Shown here: positions 7,760 to 15,210 of the stretch, one piece after another
How positions within the stretch are numbered: position 1 is the stretch's first letter
Layout: the number at the start of each line of letters is the position of its first letter
Assembly: GCA_026126105.1 (NCBI GenBank)
Contig: JAHCJV010000066.1
Coordinates: 1 to 33,596, forward strand
DNA from: Enhydrobacter sp.
Lineage (GTDB): Bacteria; Pseudomonadota; Alphaproteobacteria; Reyranellales; Reyranellaceae
Length of the DNA: 33,596 bases
Direction: 5' to 3'
The notes under the pieces: model-generated
The model's database searches: none
Told to the model about the DNA's origin: nothing
What the model saw: the letters and a program-made list of their open reading frames with translations, nothing else
Position numbers and translations under genes: made by a program

Positions 7760-8731
7760 CTACCGTCCGACGCGGCTCACGTCCTCGTTGCCCTTGAGCA
7801 GGGTGTCGAAGAATTCGATCGTGCGGCGAAGGCCGGTATCCAGATCGACCTTCGGTTCCCATCGCAGCTTCTCGCGCGCGAGCGAGATGTCGGGGCAGCG
7901 CTGCATCGGGTCGTCGACGGGCAGCGGCTGGAAGATCAGTTTCGACTTGCCGTTCACCAGTTCCAGGACCTTCTCGGCGAGGTGCCGAACCGGCGTCTCG
8001 ACCGGGTTGCCGAGATTGACCGGGCCGACGAAATCGTCGGGCGTGTGATCCATCAGGCGCAGCCAGCCGTCGAGCAGGTCGTCGACGTAGCAGAAGGCGC
8101 GGGTCTGCATGCCGTCGCCATAGATCGTTATGTCCTCGCCGCGCAGGGCCTGGACGATGAAGTTCGACACGACGCGACCGTCGTTGGGATGCATGCGCGG
8201 GCCGTAGGTATTGAAGATGCGCGCGACCTTGATGCGCAGCTTGTGCTGGCGGTGATAATCGAAGAACAGCGTCTCGGCGCAGCGCTTGCCCTCGTCGTAG
8301 CAGGCGCGGGGGCCCAGCGGATTGACGTTGCCGCGATACGACTCGACCTGCGGATGCACGGTCGGATCGCCGTAGACCTCGCTGGTCGAGGCCTGAAAAA
8401 TCTTGGCCCGTACCCGCTTGGCCAGCCCGAGCATGTTGATCGCGCCATGGACCGAGGTCTTGGTCGTCTGCACCGGGTCGTGCTGGTAGTGGATCGGCGA
8501 GGCCGGGCAGGCGAGATTGTAGATCTCGTCGACTTCCACGTAGAGCGGGAAGGTCACGTCGTGACGCATCAGCTCGAAATGCGGATTGCCGAGGCAGGAC
8601 GCGATGTTGCGCTTGTTGCCGGTGAAGTAGTTGTCGACGCACAGCACATCGTGGCCCGCCGTCAGCAGCCGCTCGCATAGATGCGAGCCGAGAAACCCGG
8701 CACCGCCGGTCACCAGAATCCGCTTGCCCAT
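7760..8731 (-). CDS. uxs: UDP-glucuronate decarboxylase (UDP-xylose synthase)
   Basis: The enzyme oxidises and decarboxylates UDP-glucuronate to UDP-xylose in the cytoplasm using bound NAD. The 323 residues form a soluble SDR protein without the N-terminal membrane span of eukaryotic forms. GGAGFLGSH is at 9-17, the TSEVYGDP segment at 116-123, and the catalytic Tyr145-x-x-x-Lys149 lies inside CYDEGKR. GNVNPLGPRACYDEGKR, ARIFNTYGPRMHPNDGRVVSNF and GDGMQTRAFCYVDDL are signatures of this family rather than of dTDP-glucose dehydratases. Its 3' end faces the epimerase gene 25 bp away. With the epimerase it would supply two unusual activated sugars for the local glycosyltransferase; that link is an inference. 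Confidence 0.93.
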   Translation of the reverse strand: MGKRILVTGGAGFLGSHLCERLLTAGHDVLCVDNYFTGNKRNIASCLGNPHFELMRHDVTFPLYVEVDEIYNLACPASPIHYQHDPVQTTKTSVHGAINMLGLAKRVRAKIFQASTSEVYGDPTVHPQVESYRGNVNPLGPRACYDEGKRCAETLFFDYHRQHKLRIKVARIFNTYGPRMHPNDGRVVSNFIVQALRGEDITIYGDGMQTRAFCYVDDLLDGWLRLMDHTPDDFVGPVNLGNPVETPVRHLAEKVLELVNGKSKLIFQPLPVDDPMQRCPDISLAREKLRWEPKVDLDTGLRRTIEFFDTLLKGNEDVSRVGR

Positions 8732-8796
8732 GTCGCCCCTTGAATGTCCCGTGTCCCGCGCCCGAAACTACAGGCGTGAACCACGGGAGAAAATAG

Positions 8797-10356
8797 ATGG
8801 CCGTCGAGATTGCCTGCCTTGCCGATATCGTGCGGGTCCATGGCGCCCGGCAGCCCGAGTCGGCCGCCATCATATACGCCGGGCGCACAACCTCCTATGG
8901 CGCGCTCGACCGCGCCGCCAGCCGCACCGCCAATGCGCTGATCGCCGCGGGTGTACGCCCGCAGCGGCGGATCGCCCATCTCGACAAGTCGAGCGACGTG
9001 TTCTTCGAGTTGCTGTTCGGCGCCGCCAAGGCAAATGTCGTGATGGTTTCCGTCAACTGGCGGCTGGCGCCCCCCGAGGTCGTTCAGATCGTGAACGACG
9101 CCGACGCGGAGGTGCTGTTCGTCGGTTCGGAATTCTTCCCGGTGATCGAGAAGGTTCGCGACGAGCTCTCCAAGGTGCGCAGGATCGTAGCGCTCGATGG
9201 CATTCACCCCGAGTGGGAAGCGTTTTCGGCGTGGGTGGCTCGTGAAGCGCCAATCGACCCCGGCTTGCCGATCGAACCCGGTGATACGGCGGTGCAGTTC
9301 TATACCAGCGGCACGACCGGCCTGCCGAAGGGGGCGGAGCTTACGAATCGGAATTTCACGGCCATGCTGCCGCACTGGACGAGGGAATGGCTGCTGGCAC
9401 CCGGCGTGCCCAACCTCGTCTGCCTGCCCATGTTCCATATCGGCGGCGCGGGCTGGGGCATTGCCGGCCTCTACGCGGGAGCGACGAACCATGTCGTGCG
9501 CGAGTTCATCCCGTCACAGATCCTCGAAACCATACAGCGCGAGCGCCTGCAGGTCATGCTGCTGGTACCGGCGATGATCCTGTTTCTGCTGCAGGCGCCG
9601 CAGATCGGCGAGACCGATCTCTCGAGCTTGCGCCTGATCGTCTACGGCGCAGCCCCGATTCCGGCCGAGTTGCTCAAGCAGGCCATGGCGATCTTCCCGT
9701 GCGGGTTCCAGCAGGTCTACGGCCTCACCGAGACAACCGGCGCGATAACGGTGCTGCCGCCGGAGGATCACGATCCGGGCGACCCCGGCAAGCTGTTGTC
9801 GTGCGGCTACGCCCAGGAGGGCGTCGAGCTGCGCATCGTCGGCGACGATGGCCGGGACATGGAACCGGGCAAGGTCGGTGAGATTGCGGTGCGGTCCGTC
9901 CAGGTGATGGGCGGCTATTGGAAGCTGCCGGAGGCAACGGCGCGTGCGGTCCAGAGCGACTGGTTCTTCACCGGCGACGCAGGCTACCTTGACGACAAGG
10001 GATATCTGTTCATCTACGATCGCGTAAAGGACATGATCGTGTCGGGCGGCGAGAACATCTATCCGGCCGAGGTCGAGAGCGCGCTGTTCGGCCACCCCGC
10101 TGTCGCCGATGTCGCCGTAATCGGCGTACCCGACGACCGTTGGGGCGAATCGGTGAAGGCCGTCGTGGTGAAGAAGTCCGGTTCTCAGGTCACTCCCGGG
10201 GAGCTGATTGGCTGGGCCCGCGAGCGCATCGCGGGCTACAAGCTGCCCAAGTCGATCGACTTCGTCGAGGCGCTGCCGCGCAATCCTACCGGAAAGATCC
10301 TGAAGCGCGAGCTGCGCAAGACCTATTGGGACGATCGGGAGCGGCAAGTGAACTGA
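8797..10356 (+). CDS. Acyl-CoA synthetase (AMP-forming), long-chain/FadD type
   Basis: It activates a carboxylic acid to acyl-AMP and then acyl-CoA. The 519 residues are typical for the ANL superfamily. The P-loop YTSGTTGLPKG is at 169-179. Other motifs are the A5 YGLTETTG near 308, the A7/A8 region DWFFTGDAGYLDDKGYLFIYDRVKDMIVSGGENIYPAEVE that hinges the C-terminal domain, and the A10 lysine in PTGKILKREL near the C-terminus. It shares a 65-bp divergent intergenic region with uxs. The phosphotransferase gene 82 bp downstream on the same strand is often found with acyl-CoA metabolism, so fatty-acid or aromatic-acid degradation is likely. The chain-length preference is not visible. Confidence 0.92.
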   Translation: MAVEIACLADIVRVHGARQPESAAIIYAGRTTSYGALDRAASRTANALIAAGVRPQRRIAHLDKSSDVFFELLFGAAKANVVMVSVNWRLAPPEVVQIVNDADAEVLFVGSEFFPVIEKVRDELSKVRRIVALDGIHPEWEAFSAWVAREAPIDPGLPIEPGDTAVQFYTSGTTGLPKGAELTNRNFTAMLPHWTREWLLAPGVPNLVCLPMFHIGGAGWGIAGLYAGATNHVVREFIPSQILETIQRERLQVMLLVPAMILFLLQAPQIGETDLSSLRLIVYGAAPIPAELLKQAMAIFPCGFQQVYGLTETTGAITVLPPEDHDPGDPGKLLSCGYAQEGVELRIVGDDGRDMEPGKVGEIAVRSVQVMGGYWKLPEATARAVQSDWFFTGDAGYLDDKGYLFIYDRVKDMIVSGGENIYPAEVESALFGHPAVADVAVIGVPDDRWGESVKAVVVKKSGSQVTPGELIGWARERIAGYKLPKSIDFVEALPRNPTGKILKRELRKTYWDDRERQVN

Positions 10357-10438
10357 AGGTGCTCAAACATTCCTCGAATTAGTTCGTGCGACCGGCTAGA
10401 ACCTCGGTTTCCCTGAAAGGTCATGACGCCGCCAGCCG

Positions 10439-11503
10439 ATGTCCGAATTGCCCGACAATCTCACGCCCGTCCGCGCAGCACATGTCTTCGACGAGCATCG
10501 CCTCGTCGACTACATGAAAGCCAATGTCGACGGCTTTCGCCCTCCTCTTCGCGTGCTTCAGTTCGAGGGCGGGCAAAGCAATCCGACCTTCCATCTCACC
10601 GACGGCGGCGGGCGCATGTACGTGGTCCGCAAGAAGCCGCCGGGCAAGCTGCTGCCATCGGCGCATCAGGTGGATCGCGAATATCGCGTCATGAAGGCGC
10701 TCTCGGATCATTCCGATGTGCCGGTTCCGAAGCCTTATGCGCTCTGTCAGGACGATTCCGTCATCGGCACGGCGTTCTACATCATGGAGTTCCTGCCCGG
10801 CCGCATTCTTGCCGATCCCAAGATGCCCGGCATCGCGCCGGCCGATCGCGGAAGGATCTTCGATTCGATGAACGACGTGCTGGCGCGCATCCACAAGGTG
10901 GATTATCGCGCGGCCGGGCTGGGCGATTTCGGCCGCGAAGGCCAATACATCCAGCGCCAGATCGCGCGCTGGTCCAGCCAGTACGACCTGTCGCGCACGG
11001 CTCATCTCGAATCGATGGAGCTCCTGAAGGCATGGTTGCCGGCGAACATCCCGCCAGGCGACGAGACGCGGATCAACCACGGCGACTATCGCCTCGGCAA
11101 CACGATCGTTCATCCGACCGAGCCCAGAATCATCGCCGTGCTCGACTGGGAACTCTCGACACTCGGTCATCCGCTGGCCGACCTTGGCTACAACTGCATG
11201 ATCTGGCATTTCGGCGAAGGCTTCGGCGCGTCGGAAGGCTACGCCGGCATGGATCTGAAGGCGTTCGGCATCCCGAGCGAGAAGGAATACGTTGCGGCCT
11301 ACGCGCGCCGCACTGGACGTCAGGACATTCCCGACTGGGATTTCTACGTGGCGTTCTCGCTCTTCCGCCTCGCCGCCATCGTGCAGGGCGTCTACAAGCG
11401 CGGCCTCGACGGCAACGCCTCGTCGGACACGGCCAAAGGCTACGGCGATCGCGCGCGCGTCCTGGCCGATCTCGGCTGGTCGCTCGTCAAGGGACGAGCC
11501 TGA
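10439..11503 (+). CDS. Phosphotransferase, APH/ACAD10-N-like family
   Basis: The 354-residue kinase-fold protein is related to aminoglycoside phosphotransferases and to the N-terminal domain of ACAD10/11. FEGGQSNPTFHL forms the nucleotide-loop region (42-53), and YVVRKKPPGK holds the candidate ATP-contacting lysine. NHGDYRLGN at 213-221 is the catalytic loop, and VLDWELSTLGHPLADLG at 234-250 carries the metal-binding Asp. In ACAD10/11 this domain phosphorylates 4-hydroxyacyl-CoAs so that they can be degraded. The neighbouring acyl-CoA synthetase and a TetR regulator support a similar lipid-catabolic role here. Its last 64 bp overlap the convergent TetR gene. Antibiotic resistance is unlikely given this family branch and context. 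Confidence 0.85.
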   Translation: MSELPDNLTPVRAAHVFDEHRLVDYMKANVDGFRPPLRVLQFEGGQSNPTFHLTDGGGRMYVVRKKPPGKLLPSAHQVDREYRVMKALSDHSDVPVPKPYALCQDDSVIGTAFYIMEFLPGRILADPKMPGIAPADRGRIFDSMNDVLARIHKVDYRAAGLGDFGREGQYIQRQIARWSSQYDLSRTAHLESMELLKAWLPANIPPGDETRINHGDYRLGNTIVHPTEPRIIAVLDWELSTLGHPLADLGYNCMIWHFGEGFGASEGYAGMDLKAFGIPSEKEYVAAYARRTGRQDIPDWDFYVAFSLFRLAAIVQGVYKRGLDGNASSDTAKGYGDRARVLADLGWSLVKGRA

Positions 11504-12093
11504 CCGAGCGCACCGCGGACGAGCGAGGCGAGCGCTTCCGCGGCTTGTGCCTCGGTGGCATTGCCGCGCACCGCGACGCCGGCAAGCGCCTCGCCGGCGC
11601 CGACCAATCCGATGCAGCGCCGCTCGAGCTCGTCACGCGGCACGAAACTGTGCCGAACCAGCACCGAGACGAACATCGCGACGCAGTAATCGAAAAGCTC
11701 CCGTAGGACGGCGGCCTTCTCCTCGCTTCCTGCCAAGGCAGCGCCGATGGCTGCAACCTCACCCTGCGTATCGGCAGCACAGTGGACGAAGGCTTCCGCA
11801 AGCTGCCGAACGGTTTCCTGTCGATCCGGCTGGCTCCTCGCCATCGCTTCTCTGAACGCATCGACCCGCTCGCCGTCGAGCCATCGGTAGAGTTCCATGA
11901 GCAGCACGGAGCGCGTGGGAAAGTGATCGTAGACGACTGGCTTCGAGATTCCGGCGCACTCGGCGAGGTGGCCCAACGTGAGCCGATCGGCGCCTTCCCG
12001 GCGCACGATCAGACGCGCGGTCGCCAGCAGCTGCTTGCGCCGCTCAGCGCTGGTGAGCCTTGGTGAACGCGCGCGCTTGGTCGTTCTCTTCAT
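11440..12093 (-). CDS. TetR-family transcriptional regulator
   Basis: A 217-residue dimeric repressor-type protein. A basic N-terminal tail (KRTTKRARS) leads into the TetR helix-turn-helix at about 38-65 (LTLGHLAECAGISKPVVYDHFPTRSVLL), followed by a helical ligand-binding domain. The C-terminal tail is rich in Arg and Ser and is encoded where the gene overlaps the phosphotransferase gene. It is divergent from the small cupin gene. The intervening DNA carries two identical-architecture palindromes that are the obvious operators, so autorepression and control of the cupin are expected. The ligand is unknown; an acyl-CoA would suit the neighbours. Confidence 0.93.
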   Translation of the reverse strand: MKRTTKRARSPRLTSAERRKQLLATARLIVRREGADRLTLGHLAECAGISKPVVYDHFPTRSVLLMELYRWLDGERVDAFREAMARSQPDRQETVRQLAEAFVHCAADTQGEVAAIGAALAGSEEKAAVLRELFDYCVAMFVSVLVRHSFVPRDELERRCIGLVGAGEALAGVAVRGNATEAQAAEALASLVRGALGQARPLTSDQPRSARTRARSP

Positions 12094-12127
12094 GTCGACA
12101 GGCGCGAGATTACCCTGGCCTTCTGGA

Positions 12128-12144
12128 ACCTACAACGTGTAGGT
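12128..12144. promoter_or_regulatory. TetR-type operator, copy 1
   Basis: A 17-bp palindrome with half-sites ACCTAC and GTAGGT separated by 5 bp; the inner AACGT extends the symmetry to ACCTACA/TGTAGGT. It lies 34 bp upstream of the TetR start. Its centre is 25 bp from that of copy 2. Confidence 0.75.
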
Positions 12145-12152
12145 TCGTTCTA

Positions 12153-12169
12153 ACCTACGAGTGGTAGGT
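12153..12169. promoter_or_regulatory. TetR-type operator, copy 2
   Basis: A second 17-bp palindrome, ACCTAC-N5-GTAGGT, with the same half-sites and spacing as copy 1 and 8 bp away from it. It lies 66 bp upstream of the cupin ATG, so a bound repressor could block both divergent promoters. Confidence 0.75.
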
Positions 12170-12235
12170 ACGCCGAGATGCGCACGTCCTGCGGCTCCCC
12201 CGCCTCACTCCGAACAACACGCAAGGATCATTGTC

Positions 12236-12583
12236 ATGGTACGCAAGTTTGCGATCTCCGACGCAGTCTTGGAGCGCTCTCCCGGGCAGAAAGGCGATGT
12301 CTTCGCGGGCAACGTCATCGACCAGCGGCACGGCGCGCCGATCACCATCGGCTACGGCCGTTATGGGCCGGACCAAAGCTTGCAGGAGACAGTGATGGTC
12401 GACGACGTGATGGTGGTGCTGGAGGGGCGGGTGTCGGTTTCCAGCCGCGCCGGGAGGGTGATCGCCGGTCCCGGCGAGCTCATCCACATGCCGAAAGGCG
12501 AAGCGGTCACGATACGCTCGCATGCCGAGGGTGCGATCACCGCCTATGTCACCTACCCGCACTGGCAGGAAGAGCGCCGATGA
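12236..12583 (+). CDS. Small single-domain cupin protein
   Basis: A 115-residue cytoplasmic protein. The longer open frame begins at a GTG inside operator 2. The ATG at 12236 with AAGGA about 8 bp upstream is the better start. A single conserved beta-barrel pattern is visible: VMVDDVMVVLEGRVSVSS, then GRVIAGPGELIHMPKGEAVTIRSHAEGAITAYVTYPHW. This resembles EutQ/DUF861-type cupins. Such proteins bind a metal or small ligand, but the usual His pair is incomplete here (one His near the HMPKGE turn and a C-terminal His), so catalysis is doubtful. It is probably the main target of the divergent TetR regulator. Confidence 0.8.
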   Translation: MVRKFAISDAVLERSPGQKGDVFAGNVIDQRHGAPITIGYGRYGPDQSLQETVMVDDVMVVLEGRVSVSSRAGRVIAGPGELIHMPKGEAVTIRSHAEGAITAYVTYPHWQEERR

Positions 12584-12628
12584 GCGGAGACCGGGGCGAG
12601 TCCGGCGCCCCTCGGCCGTCGCCGGGGT

Positions 12629-13366
12629 CTACTCGTCGGCGAGCGGCACCATCGAGGTGTCCTCGCCCACGGGGCAATCCTCGCTGTCGATGACGGCATT
12701 GGCGGGGTTGCGGAACTTTTCCATATTGTAGCTATCGTACTCACCGGGCGGCCTCGGCGGCGCGGCCTTCAGCGTCCAGGCAACAAGTCGCTTCATCACG
12801 CTGCCCAGCGCCTGGTCGAAGGCTTGGACGACCTTTGGCACCTTGTCGGCGCGGGCACGCACGCAGCGCTGGAAGGTGGCGACACCAATGATCTGCCGGT
12901 CGGGCATGCGCACCAGCTTGGCAACGATCCGGACATTGACGATTGGCGTTCCGCCGTAGAAGTACATCGCCTCGAAATTTCGGAGATCCGGCTGCAGCAC
13001 GTAGTTGGCCCGGAGGCCGATCGACTCCCGCGCCACGGCGATGATCTTGCGGCTGTTCTCGAAGGAATCGACGATCCGGGTCTGCACCATCAGGGGCGCC
13101 CGGTCTGTCCAGGCGGTCTTCGAGTAATAGTCGGAGGAGGTTCGCGACTGGGCGATCGCGATATGACCCGTGTTGAGATTGGCCGCAGCCGCGGGAACCT
13201 CGACCGCGAGCTGCCAGTACACCGCCGGCATGTCCGGGTCGAACGTGCTCTTGGGGGTGATCGTATAGAGGTCCGTCGGCTCCTCGGCGGCACTGATCAG
13301 CTGACAGCCGCCCAGCAGCAAAGCCGCCGCCAGCGCACTTCCCTGAGCCGACAGTCGCAACTTCAT
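12629..13366 (-). CDS. ABC-type transport auxiliary lipoprotein (Mla/PqiC-like)
   Basis: A 245-residue periplasmic lipoprotein. A type II signal peptide ends in the lipobox LLGGC with Cys21. The domain that follows (TDLYTITPKSTF ... YWQLAVEVPAAAANLNTGHIAIAQ ... YYSKTAWTDRAPLMVQTRIVDSFE) matches the auxiliary component of MCE transport systems, which docks the MCE protein in the envelope. The start overlaps the MCE gene's stop (ATGA), so it is the last gene of the operon. An acidic tail (VGEDTSMVPLADE) is an extension without a known role. Confidence 0.85.
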   Translation of the reverse strand: MKLRLSAQGSALAAALLLGGCQLISAAEEPTDLYTITPKSTFDPDMPAVYWQLAVEVPAAAANLNTGHIAIAQSRTSSDYYSKTAWTDRAPLMVQTRIVDSFENSRKIIAVARESIGLRANYVLQPDLRNFEAMYFYGGTPIVNVRIVAKLVRMPDRQIIGVATFQRCVRARADKVPKVVQAFDQALGSVMKRLVAWTLKAAPPRPPGEYDSYNMEKFRNPANAVIDSEDCPVGEDTSMVPLADE

Positions 13367-14397
13367 TTCGGTGTGTATCCCTGCTTGCCGCTGAACACGA
13401 AATTTGCCGGATCCCGCTCGAGCTTCGTCGCGATGATGTTGAGGTTCGACGTCAGCTGTCGAAGCTCCCGAATGGCGAGGGAGAGCTCGACCAGTCCGTT
13501 ATCGGAGAACTGCTTCAGCGGCCCCTTGGTATCACCGATCAGCTTGTTGAGCTGACCAGCGGCCCCATCGATGCTGCTGAGAGCGGCCCGCGCTTCGGAC
13601 AACGTCTTTCGCAGCTCGCCGGGTTCCTTGCCGGCCAGCGCCTTCTTCGTCGCGGCATCCTGCGGGCCGATTTCCATCGCCACGAGGCTGAGCGTGTTTG
13701 CGAGCGAATCGAGCTTGGCGAACGTCTTGTTGAACTCGTCGACCGCCTCCGGCAGCTTTGCCAGGGCGCTCTGGATCGCGCCGTCCTGCTTGGCGATGCC
13801 CGCCAGGGTCGTGTTGATGCTGCGGATCGAATCGCTGACGGCCTGGATGTTGTCGGGATTCAGAAGCTCGTTCAGACGGTCGACGGTGGTGCCGGCCTTC
13901 GAAAGCAGCTCCTGCGCCGACATTGACGTGACCTGCAGGAAAGAGGCCCCCTCCCGGATCTCGGGATAGGGCTTTTCACCGAGTTTCTTCTTGGGAAGGA
14001 CCGTATCGACGTCCACCCGGCCGACGATCTGCACGAAGGCCGCGCCGGCGATGAACGGCTTCTCGAACACGGCATAGGAACGCGTGCGGATGTCGATGTC
14101 CGAATTGACAGCGACGGTGACCTGGATCTTTTCGGTCAGACGTTCTCGCCCGGTGCTGCGCTGGACGTCGGTTCGCGCCGTCAACGAGATGTCCGCCACG
14201 CGGCCAACGCGCAGGCCGCGATAATAGACCGGCGAATCGGGCGTGAGCCCCTGTACATCGCCCGAAAACAGGATGACGTAATAGGCGTAATTCGTCCGGT
14301 CGCCGGCCCGCAGCTTCCAGATCACGAATCCCGCAAGGGCGGCGACGAACAGCATCACCGCCGCACCGATCAAGACGTAAGGCGCTCTTTTTTCCAT
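13363..14397 (-). CDS. mlaD: MCE-family substrate-binding protein (MlaD-like)
   Basis: A 344-residue membrane-anchored periplasmic protein. One N-terminal span (about residues 7-28) is followed by a single MCE domain (about 40-115) containing SGDVQGLTPDSPVYYRGLRVGRVADISL. A long helical region rich in Ser/Thr/Asn comes next, as in longer MlaD homologues that form lipid-conducting tunnels. It is encoded between the ATPase (12-bp gap) and the lipoprotein (ATGA overlap). Direction of lipid flow cannot be deduced. Confidence 0.9.
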   Translation of the reverse strand: MEKRAPYVLIGAAVMLFVAALAGFVIWKLRAGDRTNYAYYVILFSGDVQGLTPDSPVYYRGLRVGRVADISLTARTDVQRSTGRERLTEKIQVTVAVNSDIDIRTRSYAVFEKPFIAGAAFVQIVGRVDVDTVLPKKKLGEKPYPEIREGASFLQVTSMSAQELLSKAGTTVDRLNELLNPDNIQAVSDSIRSINTTLAGIAKQDGAIQSALAKLPEAVDEFNKTFAKLDSLANTLSLVAMEIGPQDAATKKALAGKEPGELRKTLSEARAALSSIDGAAGQLNKLIGDTKGPLKQFSDNGLVELSLAIRELRQLTSNLNIIATKLERDPANFVFSGKQGYTPK

Positions 14398-14409
14398 GCG
14401 ACGCCGTTG

Positions 14410-15210
14410 CTACTCCTGCCGGATCGCCGCCCGGCCGCGGGGTCCGTGGAAATATTCCCGAACCCAGGGATGATCGTAGGCGAGCATCTCGTCCATGGTA
14501 CCCACCACGACGCGCTTGTCGAGCAGGACGGCGATACGATCGCATATGGCGTTCAGACTATCGAGATCATGCGTCACCATGAGGACCGTTAGGCCCAGAC
14601 TTTGCCGCAATTGATCGATCAGTTCGTCGTAGTGAGTGGCGCCAATGGGGTCGAGGCCTGCGGTCGGCTCGTCCAGGAACAGGAGCTCCGGATCGAGCGC
14701 CAGCGCCCGTGCGAGGCTCGCCCGTTTGCGCATGCCGCCGCTCAGCTCGGAAGGTTTCTTGTCGCCGGTGTCGGGCGGCAGGCCGACCATGGCGATCTTC
14801 AGGCCGGCGATCGACTGCATGAGGGATTCGTCCAGTCCGGCATGCTCGCGGATCGGCACAATGATGTTGTCGGCGACGCTGAGCGACGAAAAAAGCGCAC
14901 CGTCCTGGAACTGCACTCCCGTACGCGCCTGCAGCGCCTGCTGCTGCCTGCCGCTGACCGCCTGCGAATCGACGCCCAGTATCTCGATGGTTCCGGAACG
15001 CAGGGGATTGAGGCCGATGATGGTGCGCAGCAGAACCGACTTCCCGGTCCCCGAGCCGCCGACCAGTCCGACGACCTCGCCGCGAAAGATGTCGAAGTCG
15101 AGCTTGTCGTGGATGACGTGGTCGCCGAATTGGGTGCGCACGCCGCGCAGCTTCAGGACGACCTCCCGCCCGTCGCTGTGGTCGACGATCTGGCCGCCCT
15201 CCGCGCTCAT
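14410..15210 (-). CDS. mlaF: ABC transporter ATP-binding protein (MlaF-like)
   Basis: This cytoplasmic ATPase powers the MCE lipid transporter. The open frame extends to 15570 through the permease gene, but the ATG at 15210 is coupled to the permease stop (ATGA) and gives 266 residues, the expected MlaF size. Walker A GGSGTGKS is at 51-58, a Q-loop region QFQDGALFSSLSV at 100-111, the signature LSGGM at 156-160, Walker B LLFLDEP at 176-182, and the H-loop His at 214. The GGMRKRASLARAL stretch is typical of MlaF rather than of importer ATPases. Confidence 0.93.
   Translation of the reverse strand: MSAEGGQIVDHSDGREVVLKLRGVRTQFGDHVIHDKLDFDIFRGEVVGLVGGSGTGKSVLLRTIIGLNPLRSGTIEILGVDSQAVSGRQQQALQARTGVQFQDGALFSSLSVADNIIVPIREHAGLDESLMQSIAGLKIAMVGLPPDTGDKKPSELSGGMRKRASLARALALDPELLFLDEPTAGLDPIGATHYDELIDQLRQSLGLTVLMVTHDLDSLNAICDRIAVLLDKRVVVGTMDEMLAYDHPWVREYFHGPRGRAAIRQE

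Noticed and set aside
10439..11503. Antibiotic (aminoglycoside) resistance kinase
   Set aside because: The protein belongs to the ACAD10-like branch of the kinase fold and sits with an acyl-CoA synthetase; nothing points to resistance.
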